From positions 107,473-171,472 of the forward strand of contig JAFYWN010000014.1 of the NCBI GenBank assembly GCA_017558005.1: a stretch of 64,000 nucleotides of DNA. Reading direction: 5' to 3'. The first letter of the stretch is position 1. Each line of letters begins with the position of its first letter. Below the pieces are notes generated by a model, which ran no database searches, was not told where the DNA came from, and worked only from the letters and a program-made list of their open reading frames with translations. Both the position numbers and the translations under genes were made by a program. The DNA is from Kiritimatiellia bacterium. Its GTDB lineage: Bacteria; Verrucomicrobiota; Kiritimatiellia; RFP12; DVOR01. Shown here piece after piece: positions 34,284 through 43,154 of the stretch.

Positions 34284-36047
34284 TTACTTGGCGTAAACCG
34301 GCTTGGCAGAGTAGTGCGTGTGCAGGAGGTGATGAGCCTTTTCGCTGCAAGGCGCGCCCAAGAAGTCTTCGTAGATCTTTGCAATCTGCGGGTTCTGGTG
34401 CGAGCAACGGATTGCCTTTTCGCGGTCATCCTTGTAGAGGCCTTCCATACGCATCTTGCGGATTTCATCCGTTGCGAGCGTGGGCTGACCACCACCACCG
34501 ATGCAACCACCACGGCAAGCCATCACTTCAATGAACTGCCAACGCGGCGGGCGACCAGCCTTGCGGTCTTCGCGGATGGCATTCAACACCTGTTCCACGT
34601 TGCCCATCTGGTGAGCCACTGCGATGGAGACCTTGGTGCCCTTGATGTCAATGACTGCTTCCTTCACGCCGTCCAAACCGCGCACCTGCGTGAAGTCGAG
34701 GTTGGCGAGTTCTTCCTTGGTGATGAGGTAGTAGGCCGAACGAAGCGCAGCTTCCATCACGCCGCCCGTTGCACCAAAGAGGGTGCCAGCGCCGGTGTAT
34801 TCGCCGAGGATGGAGTCTGCATCACTTTCAGGCAGATTGTTGAAGTCGAGGCCTGCGATCTTGATCATACGAGCCAATTCGCGGGTGGTCAACACCACAT
34901 CGACGTCCTGGTAGCCAGAGGCGTGCATTTCGTCGGAACGGGTGATTTCGTACTTCTTCGCTGTGCAAGGCATAATTGAGACCACATACATCGAAGCGGG
35001 GTTGATGCCCATCTTTTCTGCGAAGTAGGTCTTTGCCATCACGCCGAGCATCTGCTGCGGGCTCTTTGCGGTGGAGAAGTTGGGGATGAAGTCGGTCGCA
35101 TACTTTTCCATCCAGTCCGTCCACGAGGGGCAGCAGGAGGTGATGAGCGGGAGCTCGCCACCCTGCGTGAAGCGCTGGACGAATTCAGTGCCTTCTTCCA
35201 TGATGGTGAGGTCGGCAGAGAAGTTGGTGTCAAAGACTGCTTCGAAGCCCAAACGGCGGAGTGCGGTGTAAATCTTGCCCGTGGAGAGTTCGCCCGGCTT
35301 CATGCCGAAGGCTTCACCCAACGCCACGCGCACTGCCGGCGCAATCTGCACTGCAGTGTAACGTTCGGGGTCGCGGAGGGCATTCCACACTTTGCTGGTT
35401 TCATCCTTTTCGTAGATGGCACCGACGGGGCAGTGTGCAGAGCACTGACCGCACTTGATGCACGGGGAGTCATTCAACGGCACATCTGCAGCAGGGGCGA
35501 TCTTCATCTTTTCGCCACGGCCGATGAATTCGAGCGCCCACACGTTCTGCATTTCCTGGCAGACGATTGCGCAGCGGCCACACTTGATGCACTTATCCGG
35601 CTCAAGCACGATCGAAGGCGTGCTGGTGTCGCGTTCAATGTGTTCAATTGCAGGACGCGGGAAGGGTACTTCGCGGATGCCAAACTCAGCCGCCACGCGC
35701 TGCAATTCGCAGTTGCCCGAGCGGGGGCAACGCAAGCAGTCGTTCGGGTGCGTGCTGAGGATCAATTCCACCACGGTCTTACGGATCTGGACGATGTCGG
35801 GATCGTGCGTGGTGATGTGCATGCCTTCTGCCACTTCCGTGCAGCAAGCACGGAGCAATTTCGGCGAGTTGCCATTACGCACCACGCAGATACCGCAGGC
35901 GGCCCACGCCTTGATGTCAGGGTGGTGGCAGAGGGTCGGGATGCGGATGGCCACCTTGCGAGCGGCTTCAAGAATGGTGGTGCCTTCAGGAACTTCCACG
36001 GCGATGCCGTTGATTTCCAAATGAATCATTTTCTTTGCTTCTTCCAT
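34284..36047 (-). CDS. hydA: [FeFe]-hydrogenase catalytic subunit, trimeric NAD-linked type
   Basis: Reduces protons to H2, probably using electrons from NADH and ferredoxin together by electron confurcation. The 587-residue protein has an N-terminal [2Fe-2S] domain (C40, C51, C54, C69), a His-Cys3 cluster region (100-115), two [4Fe-4S] motifs (CIKCGRCAIVC and CIKCGQCSAHC) and the H-cluster signatures TSCCPSW (303-309), MPCTAKKYE (359-367) and MACRGGCIGGGGQP (509-522), then the small-subunit tail. The subunit set with NuoF- and NuoE-like genes upstream matches HndD/HydA. Maturases HydE, HydF and HydG are not in this window. Confidence 0.95.
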   Translation of the reverse strand: MEEAKKMIHLEINGIAVEVPEGTTILEAARKVAIRIPTLCHHPDIKAWAACGICVVRNGNSPKLLRACCTEVAEGMHITTHDPDIVQIRKTVVELILSTHPNDCLRCPRSGNCELQRVAAEFGIREVPFPRPAIEHIERDTSTPSIVLEPDKCIKCGRCAIVCQEMQNVWALEFIGRGEKMKIAPAADVPLNDSPCIKCGQCSAHCPVGAIYEKDETSKVWNALRDPERYTAVQIAPAVRVALGEAFGMKPGELSTGKIYTALRRLGFEAVFDTNFSADLTIMEEGTEFVQRFTQGGELPLITSCCPSWTDWMEKYATDFIPNFSTAKSPQQMLGVMAKTYFAEKMGINPASMYVVSIMPCTAKKYEITRSDEMHASGYQDVDVVLTTRELARMIKIAGLDFNNLPESDADSILGEYTGAGTLFGATGGVMEAALRSAYYLITKEELANLDFTQVRGLDGVKEAVIDIKGTKVSIAVAHQMGNVEQVLNAIREDRKAGRPPRWQFIEVMACRGGCIGGGGQPTLATDEIRKMRMEGLYKDDREKAIRCSHQNPQIAKIYEDFLGAPCSEKAHHLLHTHYSAKPVYAK

Positions 36048-36058
36048 GGTAACGCTCC

Positions 36059-37918
36059 TCAGGCGAGTTCGATGGCGTGCAACTTACAAGTGTTGTAGCA
36101 CTGACCGCACTTCACGCACTTCTGCGGATCAATGACGTGCTTTTCTTTGATTTTACCAGCGATTGCATCAGCAGGGCAGACGCGGGCACACATGGTGCAT
36201 CCCACGCAACGTGCCGGATTGATGCGATACTGCACCAACTTCTTGCACTTGCCAGAGGGGCACTTGCGGTCATTGATGTGTGCGAGCACTTCGTCCATGA
36301 AGTAGCGCAACATTGCCTGCACGGGGTTGGAAGCCGTCTGGCCCAAGCCGCAGAGGGAGGCGCGATTCATTGCATCGCAGATGTCACGCATCTTCTGGAT
36401 GTCTTCAGGTTCACCCTTGCCTTCGGAGATGCGAGTGAGCGTGTTGAGCAGCGCACGGCCACCGATACGGCAGGGCATGCACTTGCCGCAGCTTTCATCC
36501 ACAGTGAATTCGAGGTAGAACTTTGCCACGTCCACGATGCAGTCGGTGTCGTCCATGACGATCAAACCGCCAGAACCCATGATGGAGCCAATCTTTGCGA
36601 GCGATTCGTAGTCAATGGGCATATCGAGGAATTCGGGCGGAATCATGCCGCCAGAAGGACCACCTGTCTGAGCAGCCTTGAAGGTGCGGCCGTTGGGGAT
36701 GCCACCGCCGATGTCGAAGATGATTTCGCGAAGGGTGATGCCCATCGGCACTTCGATCAAACCGGAGTTCTTCACCTTACCTGTGAGTGCGAAGACCTTG
36801 GTGCCCTTGCTGGTGGCGGTGCCGATAGAGCTGAACCACTTGGCGCCCTTGGTGATGATGACGGCGACGTTGGCGAGGGTTTCCACGTTGTTGATAATCG
36901 TGGGCTTGCCCCAGAGACCCTTCACTGCAGGGAAGGGAGGACGCGGGGTCGGCTGACCGCGCTTGCCTTCAATGGAGGCGAGAAGAGCCGTTTCTTCACC
37001 GCACACGAATGCGCCTGCGCCGAAGCGAAGCTCGATGTCGAAGGTGAAGTCCGTGCCGAGGATGTTTTCGCAACCGAGCAAGCCGTATTCACGAGCCTGT
37101 TCAATAGCGATCTGCAGGCGCTTAATGGCCAGCGGATATTCGGCGCGGATGTAAATGAAGCCCTTCGTGGCGCCCGTAGCGCGACCTGCGATCATCATCG
37201 CTTCGAGGATGGCATGGGGGTCGCCTTCCAACGTGGAGCGGTCCATGTATGCGCCCGGGTCGCCTTCGTCAGCGTTACACACGATGTACTTCTGGTCGGC
37301 CTGAACGGCGGCAGAGAACTGCCACTTCTTACCCGTCGGGAAGCCTGCACCACCACGGCCACGCAGACCAGAGTCAAGGATCTCCTGAATGATGCCTTCG
37401 GGCGTCATTTCAAAGAGTGCCTTTTCGAGGCCCAAATAACCATCATGTGCGATGTAATCGTCAATCTTTTCAGGGTCAATCAAACCGCAGTGACGGAGCA
37501 CGATACGCTGCTGCTTGGCATAGAAGTCAATGTCTTTACCTTCATGGCCCGCTTCTGCCTGGCTCTTATCGTAGAGCAGACGTGCCACAACCTGACCGCC
37601 CACAATGTGTTCGTTGATAATTGCTGCGGCATCTTCGGGCTTCACGTCCACATAGAAGGTGTCGGAGGGAAGGACCTTAACAATCGGACCGCGTTCGCAG
37701 AAGCCCATGCAGCCCGTACGGACGATGCTCACATTTGCGCCAGCATATTCAGCCGCCTTCTTCAGGGCTGCGTAGAGCGCCAGACCGCCATTGGAGTCAC
37801 AAGCGGTACCACCGCAAACGAGCAAATACTGCTTACCGCCGACTTCATCCTTCTTGTTGGCTTCAGTCAAGCGCGTACGCAGTGCATTAAGAGATTCACG
37901 TGTAAGTTTTTCGGACAT
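36059..37918 (-). CDS. hydB: Hydrogenase NADH-binding flavoprotein subunit (NuoF-like)
   Basis: 619-residue electron-entry subunit. N-terminus: thioredoxin-like [2Fe-2S] domain (CGGTACDSNGG and CMGFCERGP, about 35-80). Middle: FMN/NADH site with GLRGRGGAGFPTGKKW (about 185-200) and CNADEGDPGAYMDR. Then SLBB region and [4Fe-4S] SCGKCMPCRIGG. C-terminus: two ferredoxin clusters CVGCTMCARVCP and CVKCGQCYNTCKL that complex I NuoF lacks. This layout is that of HndC/HydB of bifurcating hydrogenases. Lies 11 bases before hydA and 9 after hydC. Confidence 0.95.
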   Translation of the reverse strand: MSEKLTRESLNALRTRLTEANKKDEVGGKQYLLVCGGTACDSNGGLALYAALKKAAEYAGANVSIVRTGCMGFCERGPIVKVLPSDTFYVDVKPEDAAAIINEHIVGGQVVARLLYDKSQAEAGHEGKDIDFYAKQQRIVLRHCGLIDPEKIDDYIAHDGYLGLEKALFEMTPEGIIQEILDSGLRGRGGAGFPTGKKWQFSAAVQADQKYIVCNADEGDPGAYMDRSTLEGDPHAILEAMMIAGRATGATKGFIYIRAEYPLAIKRLQIAIEQAREYGLLGCENILGTDFTFDIELRFGAGAFVCGEETALLASIEGKRGQPTPRPPFPAVKGLWGKPTIINNVETLANVAVIITKGAKWFSSIGTATSKGTKVFALTGKVKNSGLIEVPMGITLREIIFDIGGGIPNGRTFKAAQTGGPSGGMIPPEFLDMPIDYESLAKIGSIMGSGGLIVMDDTDCIVDVAKFYLEFTVDESCGKCMPCRIGGRALLNTLTRISEGKGEPEDIQKMRDICDAMNRASLCGLGQTASNPVQAMLRYFMDEVLAHINDRKCPSGKCKKLVQYRINPARCVGCTMCARVCPADAIAGKIKEKHVIDPQKCVKCGQCYNTCKLHAIELA

Positions 37919-37927
37919 GGCTGCTCC

Positions 37928-38404
37928 TTACTTGTTACGGAACTTATCCAGAATTCCCGGCAACATCGCCTTGGTCACTTTACCAAAGACTTCGCCGTTA
38001 ATCACAATCACCGGCGCCAAGCCGCAGCATCCGAGGCAACGCACCGCTTCGGTGGAGAATTCGCCGTCAGGAGTGACCGTATTCACGCCGACACCGAGTT
38101 CCTGTTCCAACGCCTTCATGATGTCATCGCCGCCCTTGAGGTAGCACGCCGTACCAAGGCAGACCTGAATCAGGTTACGACCGGGTTGCTTCAACTTGAA
38201 GAAGTTGTAGAAGGTAATCACGCCGTAAATCTTCGCCAACGGCACCTCTAAGAGATCCGCAAGTTCCAACACGATTTCGCGCGGCATATAGCCGTACGTC
38301 TGCTGGATTCGGTGCAATACCATAATCAAATTGCCTGGACGCGGTTTCCATTCTTCGATGAAAGCGCGCAATTCTGGCGTAAGGGTCTTCGTATCCTGAC
38401 TCAT
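37928..38404 (-). CDS. hydC: Hydrogenase subunit, NuoE-like thioredoxin [2Fe-2S] protein
   Basis: 158-residue small subunit. The N-terminal helices (GNLIMVLHRIQQTYGYMP) and thioredoxin-like fold with cluster ligands CLGTACYLKGG (two cysteines) and RCLGCCGLAP (two more) match NuoE/HndA. It passes electrons with HydB in the soluble trimeric hydrogenase. AGGAG precedes the start. It is the first gene of hydCBA, with an upstream region containing TATAAG near the start but no clean -35. Confidence 0.94.
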   Translation of the reverse strand: MSQDTKTLTPELRAFIEEWKPRPGNLIMVLHRIQQTYGYMPREIVLELADLLEVPLAKIYGVITFYNFFKLKQPGRNLIQVCLGTACYLKGGDDIMKALEQELGVGVNTVTPDGEFSTEAVRCLGCCGLAPVIVINGEVFGKVTKAMLPGILDKFRNK

Positions 38405-38721
38405 TGGAGTCTCTCCTTAATCTTATAACGTCTATGGGAAGCGTCCTCCCCATTCATGAGTGTTACATTAAAGTTTGACAAAATAAGGGACTATTCGTCA
38501 AGACTAATAGAGGGGAAATGAAGATTAATTTCGTGGTAATAGAGGAGACCATATAGGAAACTTTAAATGCGGGGTAGGACATCTCTTCCTGAACGTCACC
38601 TTGGTGCCCTACGGATGGAGATCATCTCAAAAGGGATAGATCAGACGGGCAACGGCCCGCCTATCAGATAGGTTAAGGATAGGTGATATTCGTCTTCTAT
38701 CCACCCGGGATTTAGAGTGCT

Positions 38722-38852
38722 CCCCTGCCGCGGTGGGCAGGGGCTACGATAAATGCCGTCTTCTAAGTAGCCGCGGTCCTGCCTCACCCCCTGCCGCAGT
38801 GGGCAGGGGGCACGATAAATGCCGGCTTCTAAGTAGCCGTAGTCCTGCCTCA
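38722..38852 (+). repeat. Two tandem 65-bp palindromic repeat units
   Basis: Units 38722-38786 and 38787-38852. Each has CCCCTGCC-GCRGT-GGGCAGGGG, then ACGATAAATGCC, TTCTAAGTAGCCG and TCCTGCCTCA. The same layout is at 6938-7003, where the palindrome arms differ but still pair (CCACGGCC/GGCCGTGG), a sign that the hairpin is maintained. Confidence 0.75.
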
Positions 38853-38864
38853 CCTTTCATCCTC

Positions 38865-38911
38865 GTGAGCACCAGTAAAAGCATCCGTCAGGATGCGTAG
38901 CGTGCAGGACT
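38865..38911 (+). repeat. REP-like double-hairpin repeat, copy C (3' end degraded)
   Basis: GTGAGCACCAGTAAAAGC, hairpin GCATCC-GTCA-GGATGC, GTAG, then GCAGGACTC; the second palindrome arm is lost. As at 7015, it comes directly after a 65-bp unit. Confidence 0.7.
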
Positions 38912-39198
38912 CACCCCTTCCGCAGGGTGCTATCCCCTATGCTCGTCCTGTGGACTCGCCTTCAAAAGGAGAAGGGATAAAAGGGAGAGAGGGGAGGTTT
39001 GGGTGGGTGAGATTCGGGAGGGCGGAGGGACGCTTTGCCAAGGGGGCGAGTGGTGTTTGTCGCTTATGCGAGGAGGTGTCAGTAGGTGCGTAGCGCCGCC
39101 CGTTCATCGGCGGTAGCCGTGGTGTAGCGTTCCCTTTATCGTAGGTATCACTATTTTTGTTTTGTCCGCCTTGGTGCGTTTGGGCTTCGTGAGGGGAT

Positions 39199-40527
39199 TT
39201 AGTTAGCGGTGCGTTTGAAGCGGCCGTGGAGGAGGATGGAGAGGATGAGGGCTGCGCCGAGGAGGAGGGGGTAGTAGAGGGCACCGAGGAGGTCGAGGGC
39301 ACCTGTGGAGATGCCGGCGTTTTTGAGGATGCCGACTGCGATGAGGATTTGGGCGCCGTAGGGGATGATGCCTTGGATAGCACAGGAGGCGGCGTCAAGG
39401 ATGCTGGCAATGCGACGGGGATCGCAATTGTATTTATTGGAGAGGTCTTTGGCAATGGGGCCGCTCACAACGATGGCGACGGTATTATTGGCCGTGAAGA
39501 GGTTGACACAGCTAAGGAGGGCCATGATGCCGAGCTCGCATTTGCGGTTGGAATTGATTAGGCGTTCAATCTTTTCCATGAGGAAGGCGATGCCGCCATT
39601 GTGGCGAATCATGTGTAGGAGGCCGCCTGCGAGGATGGCAACCATGAGGGTCTCGGACATGGATTGGATGCCTTTGCCACCTTCAGTGAGCATTTGCAAG
39701 AAGGGGTGTTGGCCCGCAATGCATCCAGTCGCAATGGAGAAGACGGTCCCAAAGAAGAGGAGGGCCATGACGTTCATGCCGGCGATGGCGCCCCCCAGAA
39801 TGAGCAGGTAGGGCAGGGTGGCAGCAATGTCACGTAGGGTAATCGTGGCGGCAGGGGGTGGAGGGGTGGCGTTCTGTCCCGTGAAGAGGTAGATGAGGAG
39901 GGTGAGGCAGGCGGTGGGCAACACCATTTTGAGGTTCATGATGAACTTGTCGCGCATGGCCACATTTTGGGTGCGGGTGGCGGCAATGGTGGTGTCGGAA
40001 ATCATAGACATATTGTCGCCAAACATCGCGCCGCCGATGACGGCACCTGCCATGAGGCAGATGTCTAAATCCATGGCCTGTACGAGGCCTGCGGCAATCG
40101 GCATGACGGCGGCAATGGTGCCGCAACTGGTGCCAATGGCAAGGGAGATGAGGCAGGAGATGAGGAAGAAGCCCGCGATGAGGAGTTGGTCGGGGATAAG
40201 GTGGCGGCAGATGAGGACGGTGGCATCAACTGCGCCAGCAGCCTTTGCAGTTGCGGCAAAGGAGCCTGCGAGGATGAAGATGAGGCACATGATCATGATA
40301 TTGGGTTCGCCCATGCCTTTGGCGAAAGTCTCGGTTTTCTCTGCGAGGGTCGCCTTTCGATTCATCAAAAAGGCGGTCGCAGAGGCGACCAAGAAGGCGG
40401 TGGGCATCGGGATGCTATAGAAGTCGCCCGACCAGAGGGAGAGACCCACGTAGAAAACAACGAAAACGAGGAAGGGGAGGAGCGCGTAGGCGGAGGGACG
40501 AGGGGTGGATGAGGTAGGTGGTGTCAT
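39199..40527 (-). CDS. nhaC: Na+/H+ antiporter, NhaC family
   Basis: 442-residue membrane protein with about eleven helices that exports Na+ for protons or, in some members, exchanges organic acids. Diagnostic blocks are LAIGTSCGTIAAVMPIAAGL, GGAMFGDNMSMISDTTIAA and TANNTVAIVVSG. The ATG at 40527 is used because AAGGAG lies just before it; the frame opens six codons earlier. It is the last gene of the long leftward operon from argS. No binding-site motif distinguishes the true substrate. Confidence 0.85.
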   Translation of the reverse strand: MTPPTSSTPRPSAYALLPFLVFVVFYVGLSLWSGDFYSIPMPTAFLVASATAFLMNRKATLAEKTETFAKGMGEPNIMIMCLIFILAGSFAATAKAAGAVDATVLICRHLIPDQLLIAGFFLISCLISLAIGTSCGTIAAVMPIAAGLVQAMDLDICLMAGAVIGGAMFGDNMSMISDTTIAATRTQNVAMRDKFIMNLKMVLPTACLTLLIYLFTGQNATPPPPAATITLRDIAATLPYLLILGGAIAGMNVMALLFFGTVFSIATGCIAGQHPFLQMLTEGGKGIQSMSETLMVAILAGGLLHMIRHNGGIAFLMEKIERLINSNRKCELGIMALLSCVNLFTANNTVAIVVSGPIAKDLSNKYNCDPRRIASILDAASCAIQGIIPYGAQILIAVGILKNAGISTGALDLLGALYYPLLLGAALILSILLHGRFKRTAN

Positions 40528-40554
40528 AGGGGGCTCCTTGGGCATGAATGTGGG

Positions 40555-42603
40555 TTACTCGTAAGCGCGGATGAGTTCGATGATGGCGTCGCCATATTTG
40601 GCAAGGCGACGTTCGCCAATGCCGGGGATTAAGAGGAGTTCTTCGGGGGTGGTGGGCTTTTTGCGGGCGATGTCGGCAATCATTGCCGCGGTGAGCACGC
40701 GGAAATGGGGGAGTGCGCGCCGTTCTGCTTCTTCTTTCACCCATTGACGCAAAGCGGCCGCCAATCCACGCTCTGGGCGCGGGCGTTTTTTCGTTTGAAT
40801 TGATTCTGTGGCGGCTTGGAGGAGGAGGAAGCGGTCAGGGATGAGGCGTTCTTTGATGAGATCGTATCCTCTCCGTGTGACGGTCATCCCAGTGAGGCAA
40901 CCTTCCAACTCCAATGACTCGCAGAAAGCAAGGAGCGTGGCGCGTGACAAGGGTTTTAAGATGCCGAAGGTGGAGAGTGCTTGCCAAGGCTTCGGGGCTT
41001 CACCGCGGAGGATATCGGCCACCAACGTAAAGTCGCCTTCGCCTCGCATGCGTGCGATACAAGAGAGAATCTTGCGCAATGTCGTGCGCGTCTCTTCATC
41101 TAAAGGAAGCCGTGGCGGGAGGTGTTTGAGCGGGTGGCATCGATCGCAGCGGATGCAACGGCGCTTGGCGGCAACCTCGCCAAAGTAGGTTAGGAGGAAC
41201 TTGTGGCGACAGGAGCGAAGGGAGACAAAGTCCAGCAATGTTTGCAAACGCGCACGATCGGCGGTGGCCTTATCATTGAGTGCGGCGCAGACCTCGGCGA
41301 GCGCCGCTGGGTTGGCCGAGTCAGGGATGCTAATGGTGGAATAGGGGTCGCCCGCATGACGCGTGCGATGAATGAGGCCGCGACGTTCAAAGTGCGCCAT
41401 GAGACTGCGAATGCTTTGTTCTGAAGCGAATCCTGCGCGGCCAGCCCACTCTTCTGGACTGAACATCGCACCGCCCGTCTCGGACTGCGTGCACGCATTG
41501 CGAACGGCGGCGTAGCACTCATAGATGTGTTCTTGAGGCGGCGTAGCGGCGGCAATGAAAAATTCTTGTGTACGGATGTCGGCGGGGGAGAAGAGGAGCT
41601 CGCACCATGCATAGGCACCATCACGGCCAGCACGGCCGACTTCTTGGTAGTAAGCTTCCACTGAACCAGGAATATCCCAGTGTACGACAAAGCGAATGTC
41701 GGCACGATCTACGCCCATGCCAAAGGCATTGGTGGCGGCCACAATGGGCGCATCGCCACGCATAAAGGCATCTTGCACACGGGTGCGCTCTCGGTCTTCC
41801 ATGGCGCCGTGATAGGCAATGATTCGGTGACCGTGGGGTTTGAGCAATAACTGTACACGCTCTACCGCACGACGTGTGGCACAATAGATGATGCCGGTGC
41901 GGAAGGTCTCAATTACTTGGAGGAGGCGCTCAAGTTTTTCGGCGTGAGTTTTGACGCGGGTAACGGTGAGATGGAGGTTGGGTCGGGCAAAGCCTGTGAC
42001 AAAGATTTGGGGTTGCTGGCGACCATTTTGGCCGAGGCCGAGATGGCGAATGATATCTTGGCGAACGTCATCGGTGGCGGTGGCCGTTACGGCAATAATT
42101 CGAATGTCCGCGGGAAGCGATGAGACAATCTTTTCAAGGTGGAGGTAATCCGGACGGAAGTCGTGTCCCCAGGTGCTAATGCAGTGCGCTTCGTCAATTG
42201 CGAGCATACGTAAGGGCGTGTCGGCTAAGGCGTCAAGGAAGCGAGGGTTACGAAAACGTTCAGGGGCGACATAGACCAAACGATAGCGTCCTGAGCGCAT
42301 GCCATTGAGACGGAAGGCGGTTTCGGTGGGGGAGAGCGTAGAATTGAGGTAAGTCGCAGAGATGCGGTGGGCGGTAAGGGCGTCAACCTGGTCCTTCATT
42401 AACGCAATGAGGGGCGAGACGACTAACACCGTGCCGTCCGTTAACATCGCGGGTAATTGGAAGCAAAGACTCTTACCTGAGCCGGTGGGCATAACGACAA
42501 GGACGTCATGCCCTTCGAGGACAGCACGTATCGCAGCCTCTTGTCCAGGACGGAATTCAGAGAAGCCGAAACCAGAAGCGAGCGCCTTGTGGAGCGCATC
42601 CAT
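40555..42603 (-). CDS. recQ: ATP-dependent DNA helicase RecQ
   Basis: 3'-5' helicase for recombination and repair. The 682-residue protein has Walker A MPTGSGKSLCFQLP (about residue 38), DEAH box AIDEAHCISTWGHDFRP (about 135), motif VI QEVGRAGRDG, the zinc-binding RQC cysteines CRHKFLL...CIRCDRC (about 460-485) and a C-terminal HRDC domain (about 605-680, LLLIPGIGERRLAKYG). Its start directly follows the stop of the thioredoxin-like gene with no gap. Confidence 0.96.
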   Translation of the reverse strand: MDALHKALASGFGFSEFRPGQEAAIRAVLEGHDVLVVMPTGSGKSLCFQLPAMLTDGTVLVVSPLIALMKDQVDALTAHRISATYLNSTLSPTETAFRLNGMRSGRYRLVYVAPERFRNPRFLDALADTPLRMLAIDEAHCISTWGHDFRPDYLHLEKIVSSLPADIRIIAVTATATDDVRQDIIRHLGLGQNGRQQPQIFVTGFARPNLHLTVTRVKTHAEKLERLLQVIETFRTGIIYCATRRAVERVQLLLKPHGHRIIAYHGAMEDRERTRVQDAFMRGDAPIVAATNAFGMGVDRADIRFVVHWDIPGSVEAYYQEVGRAGRDGAYAWCELLFSPADIRTQEFFIAAATPPQEHIYECYAAVRNACTQSETGGAMFSPEEWAGRAGFASEQSIRSLMAHFERRGLIHRTRHAGDPYSTISIPDSANPAALAEVCAALNDKATADRARLQTLLDFVSLRSCRHKFLLTYFGEVAAKRRCIRCDRCHPLKHLPPRLPLDEETRTTLRKILSCIARMRGEGDFTLVADILRGEAPKPWQALSTFGILKPLSRATLLAFCESLELEGCLTGMTVTRRGYDLIKERLIPDRFLLLQAATESIQTKKRPRPERGLAAALRQWVKEEAERRALPHFRVLTAAMIADIARKKPTTPEELLLIPGIGERRLAKYGDAIIELIRAYE

Positions 42604-43116
42604 TTAGGGTTGCCACGCGTTATAATCGTCGCGTGCGGTACGCATCATTGCGTTGTACTCTTCGGGCGTCCCGAGGCCAGAGCGGAAGGCGAGTTGGGAA
42701 CCATCAGGGCCCATCACCACCAAAAAGGGATAGTAGCGGCCTGCATCGGTGACAGAGAAGGTTTCTTCAAAGATGGCGCGCGTTTCGGGGTCATCTACCG
42801 AGACGTCTGCATAGAGGAAGTCTTCTGGGAGGGGGATGCTACCATTGCCAAGCATATTCCAAACCTTTTGGCAATTGGTGCAGTTTTCGCGTCCGTATTG
42901 AATGAGGAGGAATTTGTTTTTGGCTTTGGCATTATCCATCGCCTTGCGCAAATCGTGTTCGCCACGCGGTTTAACCACCTTGAGTTGCACGCAATTGGCA
43001 CCTGCGGGCACGGTGGAGGGCGCAAAGGGTTTGTCAGAGAAGGTTTCGGCCTGAGCGATACAAGAGAGTGCACCCATCGCGAGTAAGCAACCCAAACGAA
43101 CAATCATATGACGCAT
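42604..43116 (-). CDS. Exported thioredoxin-like protein
   Basis: 170 residues with a signal peptide (about 1-24, LGCLLAMGALSCIAQA) and a thioredoxin fold of the DsbD-gamma/DUF255-like kind. The redox pair is CTNC in GRENCTNCQKVW (about residues 78-81), and a cis-proline region is in GRYYPFLVVMGPDG. It probably acts in the periplasm as a disulphide reductase or isomerase. AGGAGG precedes the start. It sits between an exported protein of unknown function and recQ. Confidence 0.8.
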   Translation of the reverse strand: MRHMIVRLGCLLAMGALSCIAQAETFSDKPFAPSTVPAGANCVQLKVVKPRGEHDLRKAMDNAKAKNKFLLIQYGRENCTNCQKVWNMLGNGSIPLPEDFLYADVSVDDPETRAIFEETFSVTDAGRYYPFLVVMGPDGSQLAFRSGLGTPEEYNAMMRTARDDYNAWQP

Positions 43117-43154
43117 TGCGAATTCCTCCTAACGAAGCTAATGCATTAAAGCGA

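Larger units (their letters stand above)
38454..39198. other. Gene-free, repeat-rich spacer between hydC and nhaC
   Basis: Contains the tandem 65-bp units (38722-38852), a REP-like element (38865-38911), and a weakly repeated start AAATGCGGGGTAGG that is also found at 6842. Several GC-rich palindromes (GGGCAACGGCCC, CTATCAGATAG) lie between. No coding frame is supported. Confidence 0.6.

Noticed and set aside
36077..38251. 724-codon plus-strand frame opposite hydB-hydC
   Set aside because: Antisense shadow of two clear hydrogenase subunits.
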